Part shown: in pieces, positions 24,186 to 32,117 of the stretch
Layout of the letters: every line of letters begins with the position of its first letter
Position numbering within the stretch: the stretch's first letter is position 1
Source of the DNA: DATAXV01 sp036272915
GTDB taxonomy: Bacteria; Chloroflexota; Dormibacteria; Dormibacterales; Dormibacteraceae
Assembly (NCBI GenBank): GCA_036272915.1
Contig: DATAXV010000156.1
Span: 1 to 37,403, forward strand
DNA length: 37,403 bases
Direction: 5' to 3'
Position numbers and translations under genes: made by a program
The notes under the pieces: generated by a model
Databases searched by the model: none
Seen by the model: only the letters and a program-made list of their open reading frames with translations
What the model was told of the DNA's origin: nothing

Positions 24186-24719
24186 ATGGCTATGGCAGAG
24201 ACCGCGACGGCACACCCCGGAAGCTCCCGGACCATCTACGACTTCGAGCTGCCGCTGCTGGGAGGCGAGGCGCGTCCGCTCTCCGCCTACCGCGGGCAGG
24301 TCGTCCTGATCGTCAACACCGCGTCCAAGTGCGGGCTCACACCCCAATACGCCGGGCTGCAGCGCCTCCACGAGCGCTTCGGCGAGAAGGGCGTGACGCT
24401 GCTCGGCTTCCCCTGCAACCAGTTCGGCGAGCAGGAGCCGGGCACGGCCGAGGAGATCGAGTCCTTCTGCTCGGTGAACTACGGCGTCAGCTTCCCGATG
24501 TTCGCCAAGCTCAACGTGAACGACCCCGACCAGGCGTCCCTGTACGCCTACCTGACCTCGTTCGCCGACGCCGAGGGCAACGCCGGCCCGATCCAGTGGA
24601 ACTTCGAGAAGTTCCTGATCGGCCGCGACGGCCGGGTCGTGCGGCGCTTCCGGCCGCGCACCGAGCCCGAGGACGCCACCGTGGTCACGGCGATCGAGGA
24701 GCAGCTGGCCAACGGCTGA
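24186..24719 (+). CDS. Glutathione peroxidase-family thiol peroxidase (Cys type)
   Basis: 177 residues. Peroxidatic Cys49 in VNTASKCGLTPQY (a Cys codon, not selenocysteine), Gln79 in GFPCNQFGEQEPG and Trp138-Asn139 in IQWNFEKFLIGRDG form the full catalytic tetrad. Bacterial Cys-type members usually take electrons from thioredoxin rather than glutathione, using Cys77 or a nearby Cys. It reduces hydrogen peroxide and lipid peroxides. The start may be ATG at 24186 or 24192. It is convergent with the minus-strand amine oxidase operon, which would make peroxide; a functional link is suggestive only. No signal peptide, so cytoplasmic. Confidence 0.95.
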   Translation: MAMAETATAHPGSSRTIYDFELPLLGGEARPLSAYRGQVVLIVNTASKCGLTPQYAGLQRLHERFGEKGVTLLGFPCNQFGEQEPGTAEEIESFCSVNYGVSFPMFAKLNVNDPDQASLYAYLTSFADAEGNAGPIQWNFEKFLIGRDGRVVRRFRPRTEPEDATVVTAIEEQLANG

Positions 24720-24728
24720 CGGCGAGGG

Positions 24729-24743
24729 GGCCGGGGGGCGGCC
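24729..24743. terminator. Hairpin between convergent peroxidase and SDR genes
   Basis: GGCCG (24729-24733) / CGGCC (24739-24743), 5-nt G loop, fills the 24-bp gap between the two stop codons. No T-run follows; a bidirectional terminator is possible. Confidence 0.35.
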
Positions 24744-25520
24744 TCAGGGCAGCCCCGCCGTGGCCCCGCCCTCGACCAGCAGCACGCTCCCGGTGGCGAA
24801 CGAGGATTCCGGGCCGACCAGGTAGCGGACGGCCTGGGCGATGTCGCGCGCGGTCCCGTGGCGGCCGAGCGGCGGCTTGGGCGGGTCGACGAAGCCGAAG
24901 CCGTCCTCGCCCCCGCCGGCCTGGGCGCGATCCGGCATGTGCCGCATCCCCGGCTCGACGTAGCCGGGGCAGACGCAGTTGACGCGTATCCCGTCGGGGG
25001 CGCCGTCGAGGGACAGGACCCGGGCCATCATCACGACCGCCGCCTTGGTCACCGAGTAGGCGCCGATGGCGCGCTCCCCGACCACGCCGGCGTCCGAGGC
25101 GATCAGCACCATCGCGCCCCCGGACCCGCGCCTCCGCATGGTCCTCATCCCCTCCTGGCACAGGTAGAGGTAGCCGCTGACGTTGGTCTCCCAGGTCCAG
25201 CGCCAGTCCACGTCCGAGGTGTCGGCGAGGGGGCAGACGACGCCGACGCCGGCATTGGCGACGACGATGTCGAGCCCGCCGAAGCGTTCCTCGGCGAGAC
25301 GGGCGGCGGCGACCGCGGACTCCGGCCGGCGGGCGTCGGCGGCGCAGAAGGAGACCGGGCCGATGCCATCCAGGTCCGCCCCGGCCGCCGCCCCCAGCTC
25401 CGGGTCGCGCCCGGTGACGACCACCGAGGCCCCTTCCTCGAGGAGCAGGCGGGCGATGCCCAGCCCGATCCCGGAGGTTCCGCCGCTGACCAGAGCGACC
25501 CGCCCCTCGATGCCCGCCAT
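24744..25520 (-). CDS. Short-chain dehydrogenase/reductase (SDR)
   Basis: 258 residues from ATG at 25520, which overlaps the TGA of the upstream hydrolase by one base (TGATG); the open frame extends further upstream but only within that gene. Classical SDR: cofactor motif VALVSGGTSGIGLGIARLLL, NAG motif VVANAGVG, catalytic Ser in LIASDAGVV and YSVTK, then VNCVCPGYVEPGM. The C-terminus TGSVLLVEGGAT is typical. It oxidises or reduces an alcohol/carbonyl pair with NAD(P)(H). Last gene of the minus-strand amine oxidase operon, so it may act on an aldehyde or alcohol derived from the amine; the substrate is not visible. Confidence 0.93.
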   Translation of the reverse strand: MAGIEGRVALVSGGTSGIGLGIARLLLEEGASVVVTGRDPELGAAAGADLDGIGPVSFCAADARRPESAVAAARLAEERFGGLDIVVANAGVGVVCPLADTSDVDWRWTWETNVSGYLYLCQEGMRTMRRRGSGGAMVLIASDAGVVGERAIGAYSVTKAAVVMMARVLSLDGAPDGIRVNCVCPGYVEPGMRHMPDRAQAGGGEDGFGFVDPPKPPLGRHGTARDIAQAVRYLVGPESSFATGSVLLVEGGATAGLP

Positions 25521-26386
25521 CACCCGGCCTCCACCTCGTTCATGAAATCGGCGACGACGCGGTTGTAGCGCCCCCGCTCCTCGAGGTGGGCCATGTGCGC
25601 GCTCTCCTCGAAGACCACGAGCCGCGCGCCGGGCATCCGGCTGCGGTAGTACTCGACCGTCTCCGGCGTGGCCTCGTCGTGGCGTCCGCAGGTGAACAGC
25701 GCCGGCAGGTGGATCTCGCCGAGGCGGCCGCTGGTGTCGAAGTCGTGGAGGCGGCCGGTGACCGCCCATTCGCTGGGGCCCCACATCGTCTCGTAGACGT
25801 CCATCCCGGCGCCCGCGAAGGAGCGCTCGACCTCCTCCGGCCAGGGGTCGAGGCGGCAGACGTGGCGCCTGTAGTAGGCGAGGATCGCCGCCTGGTATTC
25901 GGGGCACGAGGTGAAGCCCGAGGCCTCGTGGTGGGCGATCACGTCGCGGGTCGCGGCGTCGAGGCCGCCCAGCAGCCGGGCGGCGTCGGCCGCCCAGCGC
26001 GGCGAGCTGATGCAGGGGCTGGCCATGATCACGCTGCGGACGCCCTCGGTCCGGCCGAGCAGGTACTGGGAGGCGAGCATCGTCCCCCAGGACTGGCCGA
26101 GCAGGTGGACCTCGTCCAGGTGCAGCGTCCGCCGCACCTGGGCCAGCTCCTCGACCGAGCGCTCCACGGTCCAGAGCGAGAGGTCCGGCGGGCGCTCGGA
26201 GCGTCCGCAGCCGAGCTGGTCGTAGAAGACGACCGGCCGCTCCGGGCTGAGGTCGCCGAGGGAGCGGACGTACTCATGGGTGAAGCCGGGGCCACCGTGC
26301 AGGACGAGGAGGGGGATCCGATCCCCCTCGCCCATCCGCTGGTACCAGACCCGGCCTCCGGTGACCTCGATCATCCCCTCCGTCAT
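25520..26386 (-). CDS. Proline iminopeptidase-like alpha/beta hydrolase
   Basis: 288 residues. LLVLHGGPGFTHEY (oxyanion HGGPG), VFYDQLGCGRSERP, nucleophile elbow LLGQSWGTMLASQY, acid FTCGRHDEATPE and base EESAHMAHLEE make a complete Ser-Asp-His triad in the S33 prolyl aminopeptidase pattern, which also includes amide hydrolases. No signal peptide, so cytoplasmic. It sits 16 nt after the copper amine oxidase and overlaps the SDR. In this operon it may free an amine or amino acid from an amide or peptide before oxidation; this is inferred from context only. Confidence 0.9.
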   Translation of the reverse strand: MTEGMIEVTGGRVWYQRMGEGDRIPLLVLHGGPGFTHEYVRSLGDLSPERPVVFYDQLGCGRSERPPDLSLWTVERSVEELAQVRRTLHLDEVHLLGQSWGTMLASQYLLGRTEGVRSVIMASPCISSPRWAADAARLLGGLDAATRDVIAHHEASGFTSCPEYQAAILAYYRRHVCRLDPWPEEVERSFAGAGMDVYETMWGPSEWAVTGRLHDFDTSGRLGEIHLPALFTCGRHDEATPETVEYYRSRMPGARLVVFEESAHMAHLEERGRYNRVVADFMNEVEAG

Positions 26387-26402
26387 CGGGGAGCCGGGGC
26401 CC

Positions 26403-28367
26403 TCATGCCTGGTGGCCGTTGCGGTTGCACGCCTCCGGTGCGGCGACGTCGATGGCCGGGTTGTAGTCGAAGAAGCCAGAGGGCTTGAGCATGAAACCGA
26501 TCTTGGTGGCCGGCATCACCGGCCAGTCCTCCGGCCTGACCACGTGATGGGCGCCGAAGGTGTACCAGACGACCAGATCGGTGTCGACCAGGGGGCGGTC
26601 CGCCTGCACCCAGACGGGCAGGCCGTCGCCGCCCGCGGTCTGGTTCGGATAGGCGCCTGCGGCGTGCATCTGATCCGCGTCGGACGCCGTCACCCAGAGC
26701 TGCTTGGCGATGTACCCGGCCCGCTTCAGGCCGGGCGCGTCGGGCTGCATGAGCGGCCCGACGGTGTCGCCGGGCATCAGCGCGTAGGCGGTCTCCTCGC
26801 CGTAGAGGTTGTGCTCGGAGGGGTTGACGATCCGCCAGTGGCGCCCGGCCAGCGGGTTGATCTGCCGCTGCGCGTCGGACTCCCGCTCGATCAGGGTCGG
26901 CACCGCTCGCCAGCAGCCTCCGGAAGGGTTGTCCGGACCAGCCGGGTCGGCCACCGCCTCGACCTCGTAGACCGAGTTCTTGACGCCGTCGACGGTCATG
27001 TCGAGGCGGACGTTGAAGAAGTGCTGGTGATTGGGCCCGTAGACGTTGGGGGCGACCACGCGGCCGTGCGCGGGCCGGACACCGTCGTCGACGGAGCCGT
27101 TGGAGATGATGCCGGTGAGCTTGATCTGGTACTCGATCGAGCCGTCCTGCGAGAGGTACCAGTAGAAGCCGTACTCGTAGTTGCCGACCGTGCAAATGCT
27201 GGAGATGACCAGCCGTCGCGACCGCCGGACCTCGGTGTCCAGGGTGCGGAAGTCCAGGTGCTTCCAGAGGATGCTGTCGTCCTCCTCGTGGATGCAGATC
27301 GCGTTCTTGATCGTCACCGCCTCGCCGGCGGAGTTGACGACCAGACCGTCGAGGTAGCGGATCTCACCCAGGCAGTCGCAGCCCAGCTCCAGGGGGTTGG
27401 TCCAGATGCCCAGGCCGAACTCGCCCATGTCGAAGACGTTCTTGCGGTACTGGCTGAGCCCGGGATCGCCGTAGGGGATGTACATCTCGGAGAGCGAGGC
27501 CCGGTGCAGGACCGGCCGCCACCGGCCCCGGTCGTCGTAGGCGACGGTCTGCAGGATCAGCCCCTCCCGCTGGGTGAAGCCGACCCGCAGCCGCCAGCGC
27601 TGCCACTCGATCAGGTTGCCGGTGAGGGTGAAGCTCGAGCCCTCCGGCTGGACGATGTCGATCGGGCGCAGATCGGTGCGCGGACCCTCGGCGATGTGGG
27701 GGTGGTTGCCGGGGTCGACGAGGTCGGCGGCACCGTAGTTGCCCGACTTCTCCGGGATCTTGACGGACGGGCCGTCCTCGACCCGGAGCACCTTCATCTC
27801 GTCGAGGTCGAAGAGCACGACCAGGTTCTCGACCGGCCGGGCGTAGCCGTTCTCGCGATCGTCGCGCCGGCGGACCCAGGTCAGCCCGCGCATGGTGCGC
27901 CGGCCGCTGGGGTCGTCCTCAGGCCCGAACCAGCCCGAGGGCCAGGGGTCGATCTGGGCCAGCGGGAAATCGGTGTAGCCGCGCCGGCGCATCGCCTCCT
28001 GCCAGGTCGGGTCCTCCTTGATCGTGGCCTCGCAGCCGTTCAGCTCGACCTGTGTGATCGGCGGCTGGACGTCGGTCCGCTCCCGCCAGGACAAGACCTC
28101 GTCGCCGGTGAGCGAGACCAGCGCCTCGTAGGTGACGTGGCGGACCCTGTCGCGGAGCACGACCGCCACCCGGCGCTCGATCTGCTGGCCGGGCTCGTAG
28201 GCGAGCACGGCCTCCTTGTCCGGCTCCCGCAGGAGCGCGCTGTGGATCCGGACCGTCTCGCCCAGCCTGCCCTCCCGTCGCAGGATCGCGACGGCCGCCT
28301 CGGCCTCGGCGGCGGTCAGCATGGCCAGCGGGTGGTCGACTGCCGACACCGCTGAATGCACCTTCAT
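26403..28367 (-). CDS. Copper-containing primary-amine oxidase (TPQ enzyme)
   Basis: 654 residues, typical length. The Tyr that becomes topaquinone is Tyr397 in CTVGNYEYGFYW (consensus N-Y-D/E). Copper ligands are His447 and His449 in GPNHQHFFNV and His608 in FGAHHVVRPEDWP. The catalytic base is Asp313 in VFDMGEFGLG. Spacing between these residues matches the Arthrobacter enzyme. It oxidises a primary amine to aldehyde, ammonia and hydrogen peroxide. No signal peptide is visible, so it is probably cytoplasmic. ATG at 28367 has a perfect AAGGAGG 6 nt upstream. It follows the APC permease by 40 nt; together they suggest uptake and use of an amine such as a phenylethylamine- or histamine-type compound (specificity not readable). 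Confidence 0.96.
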   Translation of the reverse strand: MKVHSAVSAVDHPLAMLTAAEAEAAVAILRREGRLGETVRIHSALLREPDKEAVLAYEPGQQIERRVAVVLRDRVRHVTYEALVSLTGDEVLSWRERTDVQPPITQVELNGCEATIKEDPTWQEAMRRRGYTDFPLAQIDPWPSGWFGPEDDPSGRRTMRGLTWVRRRDDRENGYARPVENLVVLFDLDEMKVLRVEDGPSVKIPEKSGNYGAADLVDPGNHPHIAEGPRTDLRPIDIVQPEGSSFTLTGNLIEWQRWRLRVGFTQREGLILQTVAYDDRGRWRPVLHRASLSEMYIPYGDPGLSQYRKNVFDMGEFGLGIWTNPLELGCDCLGEIRYLDGLVVNSAGEAVTIKNAICIHEEDDSILWKHLDFRTLDTEVRRSRRLVISSICTVGNYEYGFYWYLSQDGSIEYQIKLTGIISNGSVDDGVRPAHGRVVAPNVYGPNHQHFFNVRLDMTVDGVKNSVYEVEAVADPAGPDNPSGGCWRAVPTLIERESDAQRQINPLAGRHWRIVNPSEHNLYGEETAYALMPGDTVGPLMQPDAPGLKRAGYIAKQLWVTASDADQMHAAGAYPNQTAGGDGLPVWVQADRPLVDTDLVVWYTFGAHHVVRPEDWPVMPATKIGFMLKPSGFFDYNPAIDVAAPEACNRNGHQA

Positions 28368-28407
28368 TTGCTTCCTCCTTCTCGACTCCTGTCGAGACCC
28401 ACCGTCC

Positions 28408-29895
28408 TCAGGACGCCGACGCCGCCGTTGCGGCGGCGGGGTTGATGTCGTCGCCGTCGACCCCGAGCAGCGAGGCCTGCTGGACGCGCTTCTTGCGCAT
28501 GGTCAGGGCGAGGACTATTCCGATGATCGCCCAGATCACCGTCAGTGGCACGGTGGCGATCAGCTGTGGGGAGACCGGCCCGGCGGCTTTGAAGACGGGG
28601 AGGAACGGAAGCAGAGGCGAGACCAGGGCCGGGACCAGGGCCAGGGTGCCGATGGCGGGGAAGACGATGTGGCGGAGGCGGCTGAACTCCATCCGGTGCT
28701 CCTTCAGGTAGTAGAAGGGCAGCGCGATGTTGGCCATCCCGAACATCAGGATCCAGCCGTAGGTGAAGGCGGTGGCGAGGAAGCCAAAGGCCAGGGTCGG
28801 GCCCCACCAGCTGCCCAGACCGAGGGAGAGGACCAGGGTGACGATGCCCATCAGGTGGACCGCCCTGCCCGGGGTGCCGTGCTTGGGATGGACGCTGCCC
28901 AGGGTGCTGGGGAGCAGGTCGAGCCGGCCCAGCGAGAACAGGTACCGGGCGGCGAAGTTGAGGGCGGAGAGGGAGCAGGCGATGACGCTGTTGATGACCG
29001 CGATCAGGATGATCCACTCGAACGGCGCCCAGATCCTACCGGCGAGGACGCCGTAGGCGTTGGAGTTGGCGGAGAAGAAGGCGGGGCCGGTGCCCTGCAG
29101 CTTATTCAGTCCCCAGCCGGTGACGCCGGCGTAGGCCATGAAGACGTAGAAGATGCCGATCGCGATCAGCGCGAAGAGCGCGGAGCGGCCGACGTTGCGC
29201 TTGGGGTTGTTGGTCTCCTCGGCCAGGGACGCGACCGACTCGAAGCCGGTAAAGGAGAGGAAGCCGTAGATCAGGCCCCAGGTCAGCCCGAAGATGCCGG
29301 TGGTCGGGGTGAAGGGGGTGAAGGAGTTATGGCCGCCCGAGCGGACCACGAGGATGATGCCGAGGGTGAGGAAGATCGTGACCTCGATCAAGCCGGTGAC
29401 GATGGCGAGCCGGGCGGACCGCTTGATGCCGGTGTAGGCCGTGTACCAGATGATGGCGATGAAGACGACGTCGATCGCCTGCCAGGGGATGTTGAAGTGG
29501 ATGACCGGGTCGACCAGATTGGTGATCACCTGGGAGATCAGCACCACCACCTCGGCCGGGAAGAGCAGCCCGTAGAAGAGCGCGCACCAGGAGGTGAAGA
29601 ACCCGGCGCGCGGCCCGAGGCCGCGGGAGACGAAGACGCCGAAGCCGGCCGAGGAGCTGATGTGCTTGGAGAACTGGGTCAGCGTACCGGCCAGGAAGAG
29701 TGTCGCCAGCAGCGACACCAGCATGGCCAGCGGGAAGCCGGAGCCGGCGAACAATATGGCGAAGAAGAAGTTCAGGGCGACCGCGCCGCCGGGGGCCTGT
29801 GTGGCCACCGCCGTGAACACGACGTCGGGGACCGAGAGAACCCCTTTCCGAAGCTGCCTCAGCGGCCTCCCGGATACGCTGGTGTCCACTGCCAT
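28408..29895 (-). CDS. APC-superfamily amino acid/amine permease
   Basis: 495 residues from ATG at 29895, preceded by GGAGG 10 nt upstream; a longer frame to 30009 has no ribosome site. About 12 transmembrane helices. RKGVLSVPDVVFTAVATQAP at the start and GFLSFTGFESVASLAEETNN in the middle (the F-x-G-F-E-x-x-A-x-x-AEE motif) are signatures of APC amino acid permeases. The C-terminus is cytoplasmic with a basic KKR stretch. The operon places it with a copper amine oxidase, so the cargo may be an amine or an amino acid giving one. A 46-aa single-helix gene lies 64 nt upstream on the same strand. Confidence 0.93.
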   Translation of the reverse strand: MAVDTSVSGRPLRQLRKGVLSVPDVVFTAVATQAPGGAVALNFFFAILFAGSGFPLAMLVSLLATLFLAGTLTQFSKHISSSAGFGVFVSRGLGPRAGFFTSWCALFYGLLFPAEVVVLISQVITNLVDPVIHFNIPWQAIDVVFIAIIWYTAYTGIKRSARLAIVTGLIEVTIFLTLGIILVVRSGGHNSFTPFTPTTGIFGLTWGLIYGFLSFTGFESVASLAEETNNPKRNVGRSALFALIAIGIFYVFMAYAGVTGWGLNKLQGTGPAFFSANSNAYGVLAGRIWAPFEWIILIAVINSVIACSLSALNFAARYLFSLGRLDLLPSTLGSVHPKHGTPGRAVHLMGIVTLVLSLGLGSWWGPTLAFGFLATAFTYGWILMFGMANIALPFYYLKEHRMEFSRLRHIVFPAIGTLALVPALVSPLLPFLPVFKAAGPVSPQLIATVPLTVIWAIIGIVLALTMRKKRVQQASLLGVDGDDINPAAATAASAS

Positions 29896-29959
29896 TCTCG
29901 TACGTCCTCCATGTCCGTACCTGCCGGGAATGTCGGCGTGGGTGCCTGCAGACTCCCCT

Positions 29960-30100
29960 TCAACGGCGGCGGGCGACCAACCCGGATAACGCGACGCCCG
30001 CGAGGACAACGACCGTCACCAGCGCGATGGCCACGAGTCGGATCCTGGGTGGGAGCTGACCAATGCCGTGCCAGCCGGCGGCCAGCCGAATCTCCCCCAA
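29960..30100 (-). CDS. 46-aa single-span membrane protein
   Basis: A short minus-strand frame from TTG at 30100, with an excellent AGGAGG ribosome site (30114-30109) 8 nt upstream. It starts MGEIRLAAGWHGIGQLPPRI and continues into one strong transmembrane helix (LVAIALVTVVVLAGVALSGL), ending in ARRR. Basic residues on both sides and the final RRR suggest the C-terminus is inside. The permease gene follows 64 nt later in the same direction, so both are probably on one mRNA. Small single-helix proteins often accompany transporters as regulators or subunits; that role is inferred. I recognise no family. Confidence 0.6.
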   Translation of the reverse strand: MGEIRLAAGWHGIGQLPPRIRLVAIALVTVVVLAGVALSGLVARRR

Positions 30101-30238
30101 CGCTCACCCCTCCTGCCACGAGAGGCAGGTCGCGCCGCTGCGGCCGCAGTACGAGCGCATGGTGCTACAGGCCTCCTCCTCCCGTCTGCGGCCGCTACTT
30201 GCTGACAGCATTGCACGGAGTCGGACGGGCGTCTATTG

Positions 30239-30258
30239 GGAAAGTTAACAAACTTTCC
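30239..30258. promoter_or_regulatory. Perfect palindrome upstream of the amine operon
   Basis: GGAAAGTT (30239-30246) / AACTTTCC (30251-30258) with a 4-bp spacer, about 140 bp upstream of the 46-aa gene and 265 bp before the plus-strand gene at 30523. The size and A/T-rich core in a GC-rich genome fit a repressor or activator site. I could not place a convincing promoter next to it. Confidence 0.55.
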
Positions 30259-30285
30259 AGAGGCCCCTTGGCGACGGTCAACAAA
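30244..30285. repeat. Direct repeat GTYAACAAA, two copies 33 bp apart
   Basis: GTTAACAAA (30244-30252) and GTCAACAAA (30277-30285), the first lying inside the palindrome. A 33-bp period places both near the same face of the helix, as for a regulator binding two sites. The remaining spacer (30101-30238 and 30286-30522) shows no other gene or RNA I can support. Confidence 0.4.
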
Positions 30286-30522
30286 GCCGCCATGGGCGTA
30301 ATTGGGGATCTGATCCGGAGTCGTGGGGACGCTTGCTCGCCATAGCCCGCCACCGGCGGAGATCTGTATTTCGAAAATCGCGCTCGACTCCGACGGCGCT
30401 CACGCATGTCTCCAACCCGCGTTCTGCACATTGCGATGACTCGGCGGGGGTGACCGGTTGGTATTCGCCCTGAGCACGTCCGTCAGCCGCTCTCACATCC
30501 CCCGGGCAAAGGAGAACTGCGG

Positions 30523-30807
30523 ATGCCAACGCAACCCCCCAGAGACGCGAGGCTAGAACAACTGCAGCAAGAGGAGGCGGCGAGGATCGAGGAGGCGGCG
30601 AGGCTGGCGGAGGAGCGGGCGCGCGTCGACGCGCTGAGCGAAGCAGAGGTTCGCCGAGAGAATCAACGCCTAGGAGTAAGCGACCCCAGAGGGAGCCTCG
30701 CCCCCGGGGGGCATCCGGGGGGACATAAGAAAAAAGTGGAGGGTTGGCCGGCCCCCTCGATACCGGCTCCAGCGGAAACAGCGTCGCGTCGTCTTCCGCA
30801 GCCATGA
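30523..30807 (+). CDS. Small charged coiled-coil protein of unknown function
   Basis: 94 residues from ATG at 30523 with AAGGAG 8 nt upstream. Residues about 8-50 form a Glu/Arg/Ala coiled coil (EEAARIEEAARLAEERARV), the rest is a Pro/Gly-rich basic tail. Two tandem 18-bp units (30571-30588, 30589-30606), nearly identical, encode the EEAAR repeat. It uses AGA, CTA, GGA and GTA codons that neighbours avoid, so the gene may be recently acquired or weakly expressed. A GC hairpin (CCCCCGG / CCGGGGG) lies near 30702-30722 inside the frame. No family is recognised; a spurious frame is possible despite the ribosome site. Confidence 0.45.
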   Translation: MPTQPPRDARLEQLQQEEAARIEEAARLAEERARVDALSEAEVRRENQRLGVSDPRGSLAPGGHPGGHKKKVEGWPAPSIPAPAETASRRLPQP

Positions 30808-30861
30808 CGAGATGCTCGGATCCGGGACCGGAGCGACGCGGTTACCTACTTAGACGCAGCC

Positions 30862-32115
30862 CTAGTCGGCGGGGTCGGCGACGGGGTCGCGAGGGGCCTC
30901 CTCCCACGCCGTCTCGGTGACGGCGCCGGTGGCCTCGACATAGAGTTGGCGCGACCGTGCCGGGACGCCGTCGAGGCGGCGCAGGAGCCAGTCGGCGGCG
31001 TGGTCGGCGAAGTCGGGCCCGAGCCGGCTGGAACTGCTTGAGTGAAGGCCGTGGCGCTCACCCTCGTAGAGGAGGAGCTCGCGGGGGCCTCGAAGCTCGG
31101 CCAGCAGCCGGTGGGTGTGCTCGATCGGGCTGAGCTCGTCACGCTCTCCGGCGATGACCAGGTAGGGGCACTCGAGGGCGGCGCCGACGCCGGTGAGGTC
31201 GAAGCCCCTGGCGAACCGGTCGAAGGCCTCCTCGTCCTCGTGGCCGGCCATGTACATGAAGCGGAGCTTGAAGGTGGGGGAGGCGCTCTCGAAGAGGGTG
31301 GTGCAGGCGGGCTCGTGGCAGACGAAGGCGACCGCGCAGCCGCGCCAGCCGGGCGCCGAGGCGGCGGCCAAGGTGGCGAAGTAGGAGCCGAAGCTGATCC
31401 CCTGCATGGCCAGGCGGCCGGCGTCGATCTCCGGCCTGGCCCGGAGCCAGCCGAGGACGGCGGGACCGACCTGGCGCCAGTTGCCGGCGGTGACGTGGAT
31501 CCCGCGCAGCGTGCACTCGCCCTGGCCGGGTCCGTCGATGGCGAGGACGGCGATGCCACGGCCGAGCAGCGGGTCGCCATCGAGCGCCACCTGCATCTCC
31601 TTGAAGCCGTCCATCCCGTCGATGCTGAGCACGGCCGGGACCGGGCGCTCCCGGGCTCCCGGCGGGAGGTGCAGCCACCCGGGGAGCGAGGTGTCGCCGA
31701 AGGGGATCTCCACCCGCTCCACGTGATGGTCGGCCAGAGCCGCGTACCGGGCGTAGCAGGCGAGCTTGCGGCCGTCGAGCTCCCGGTTGGCGTCCGAGTT
31801 CTCGAAGATCGGCCACTGGGCGGCGCCGTGCAGCACGGCCGCGGTGAAGTAGTTGCGGCGGGCGGTGACGCCATGACCGGCCGTGTCCGCCTCGCGCGCC
31901 ATCCGCTCGCGCCGGTCGGCGGCCGCGGCAAAGGCGGGGGTGATGTCGTCGAAGCGCCGGACCTGCTTGCGGACACCCTCGAAGTCGGCGTAGGCGTCGA
32001 CGCCGCACGGTGCCTGCAGGTAGAAGCTGCGACCCTGATCCCAGTCCACGCCGACCGTGCCGATGACGGCGTCGACCAGCCACCGCTGCTCCCGCCATCT
32101 CCGCGTCGAGGGCAT
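30862..32115 (-). CDS. Alpha/beta hydrolase, DHPON hydrolase / FrsA-like group
   Basis: 417 residues from ATG at 32115, 2 nt after the stop of the XRE-type regulator; open frame further upstream runs inside that gene. A helical N-terminal cap (residues 1 to about 150) precedes the alpha/beta core. VLAIDGPGQGECTLRGIHV and the elbow MQGISFGSYFATLAAA (Ser nucleophile), acid in VIAGERDELSPIEH and base in EGERHGLHSS give a complete triad. The cap and the DGPGQGE motif are like 2,6-dihydroxypseudooxynicotine hydrolase and FrsA-type esterases, which cut C-C or ester bonds. Cytoplasmic. Probably controlled by the coupled regulator; the substrate is unknown. Confidence 0.88.
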   Translation of the reverse strand: MPSTRRWREQRWLVDAVIGTVGVDWDQGRSFYLQAPCGVDAYADFEGVRKQVRRFDDITPAFAAAADRRERMAREADTAGHGVTARRNYFTAAVLHGAAQWPIFENSDANRELDGRKLACYARYAALADHHVERVEIPFGDTSLPGWLHLPPGARERPVPAVLSIDGMDGFKEMQVALDGDPLLGRGIAVLAIDGPGQGECTLRGIHVTAGNWRQVGPAVLGWLRARPEIDAGRLAMQGISFGSYFATLAAASAPGWRGCAVAFVCHEPACTTLFESASPTFKLRFMYMAGHEDEEAFDRFARGFDLTGVGAALECPYLVIAGERDELSPIEHTHRLLAELRGPRELLLYEGERHGLHSSSSSRLGPDFADHAADWLLRRLDGVPARSRQLYVEATGAVTETAWEEAPRDPVADPAD

Positions 32116-32117
32116 GG

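Noticed and set aside
24186..24719. Selenocysteine form of glutathione peroxidase
   Set aside because: The peroxidatic position is a Cys codon, and no in-frame TGA is present there.
26280..30345. Long plus-strand open frames opposite the amine oxidase and permease
   Set aside because: Antisense shadows of genes with complete catalytic motifs; repetitive Glu/Gly/Asp-rich translation.
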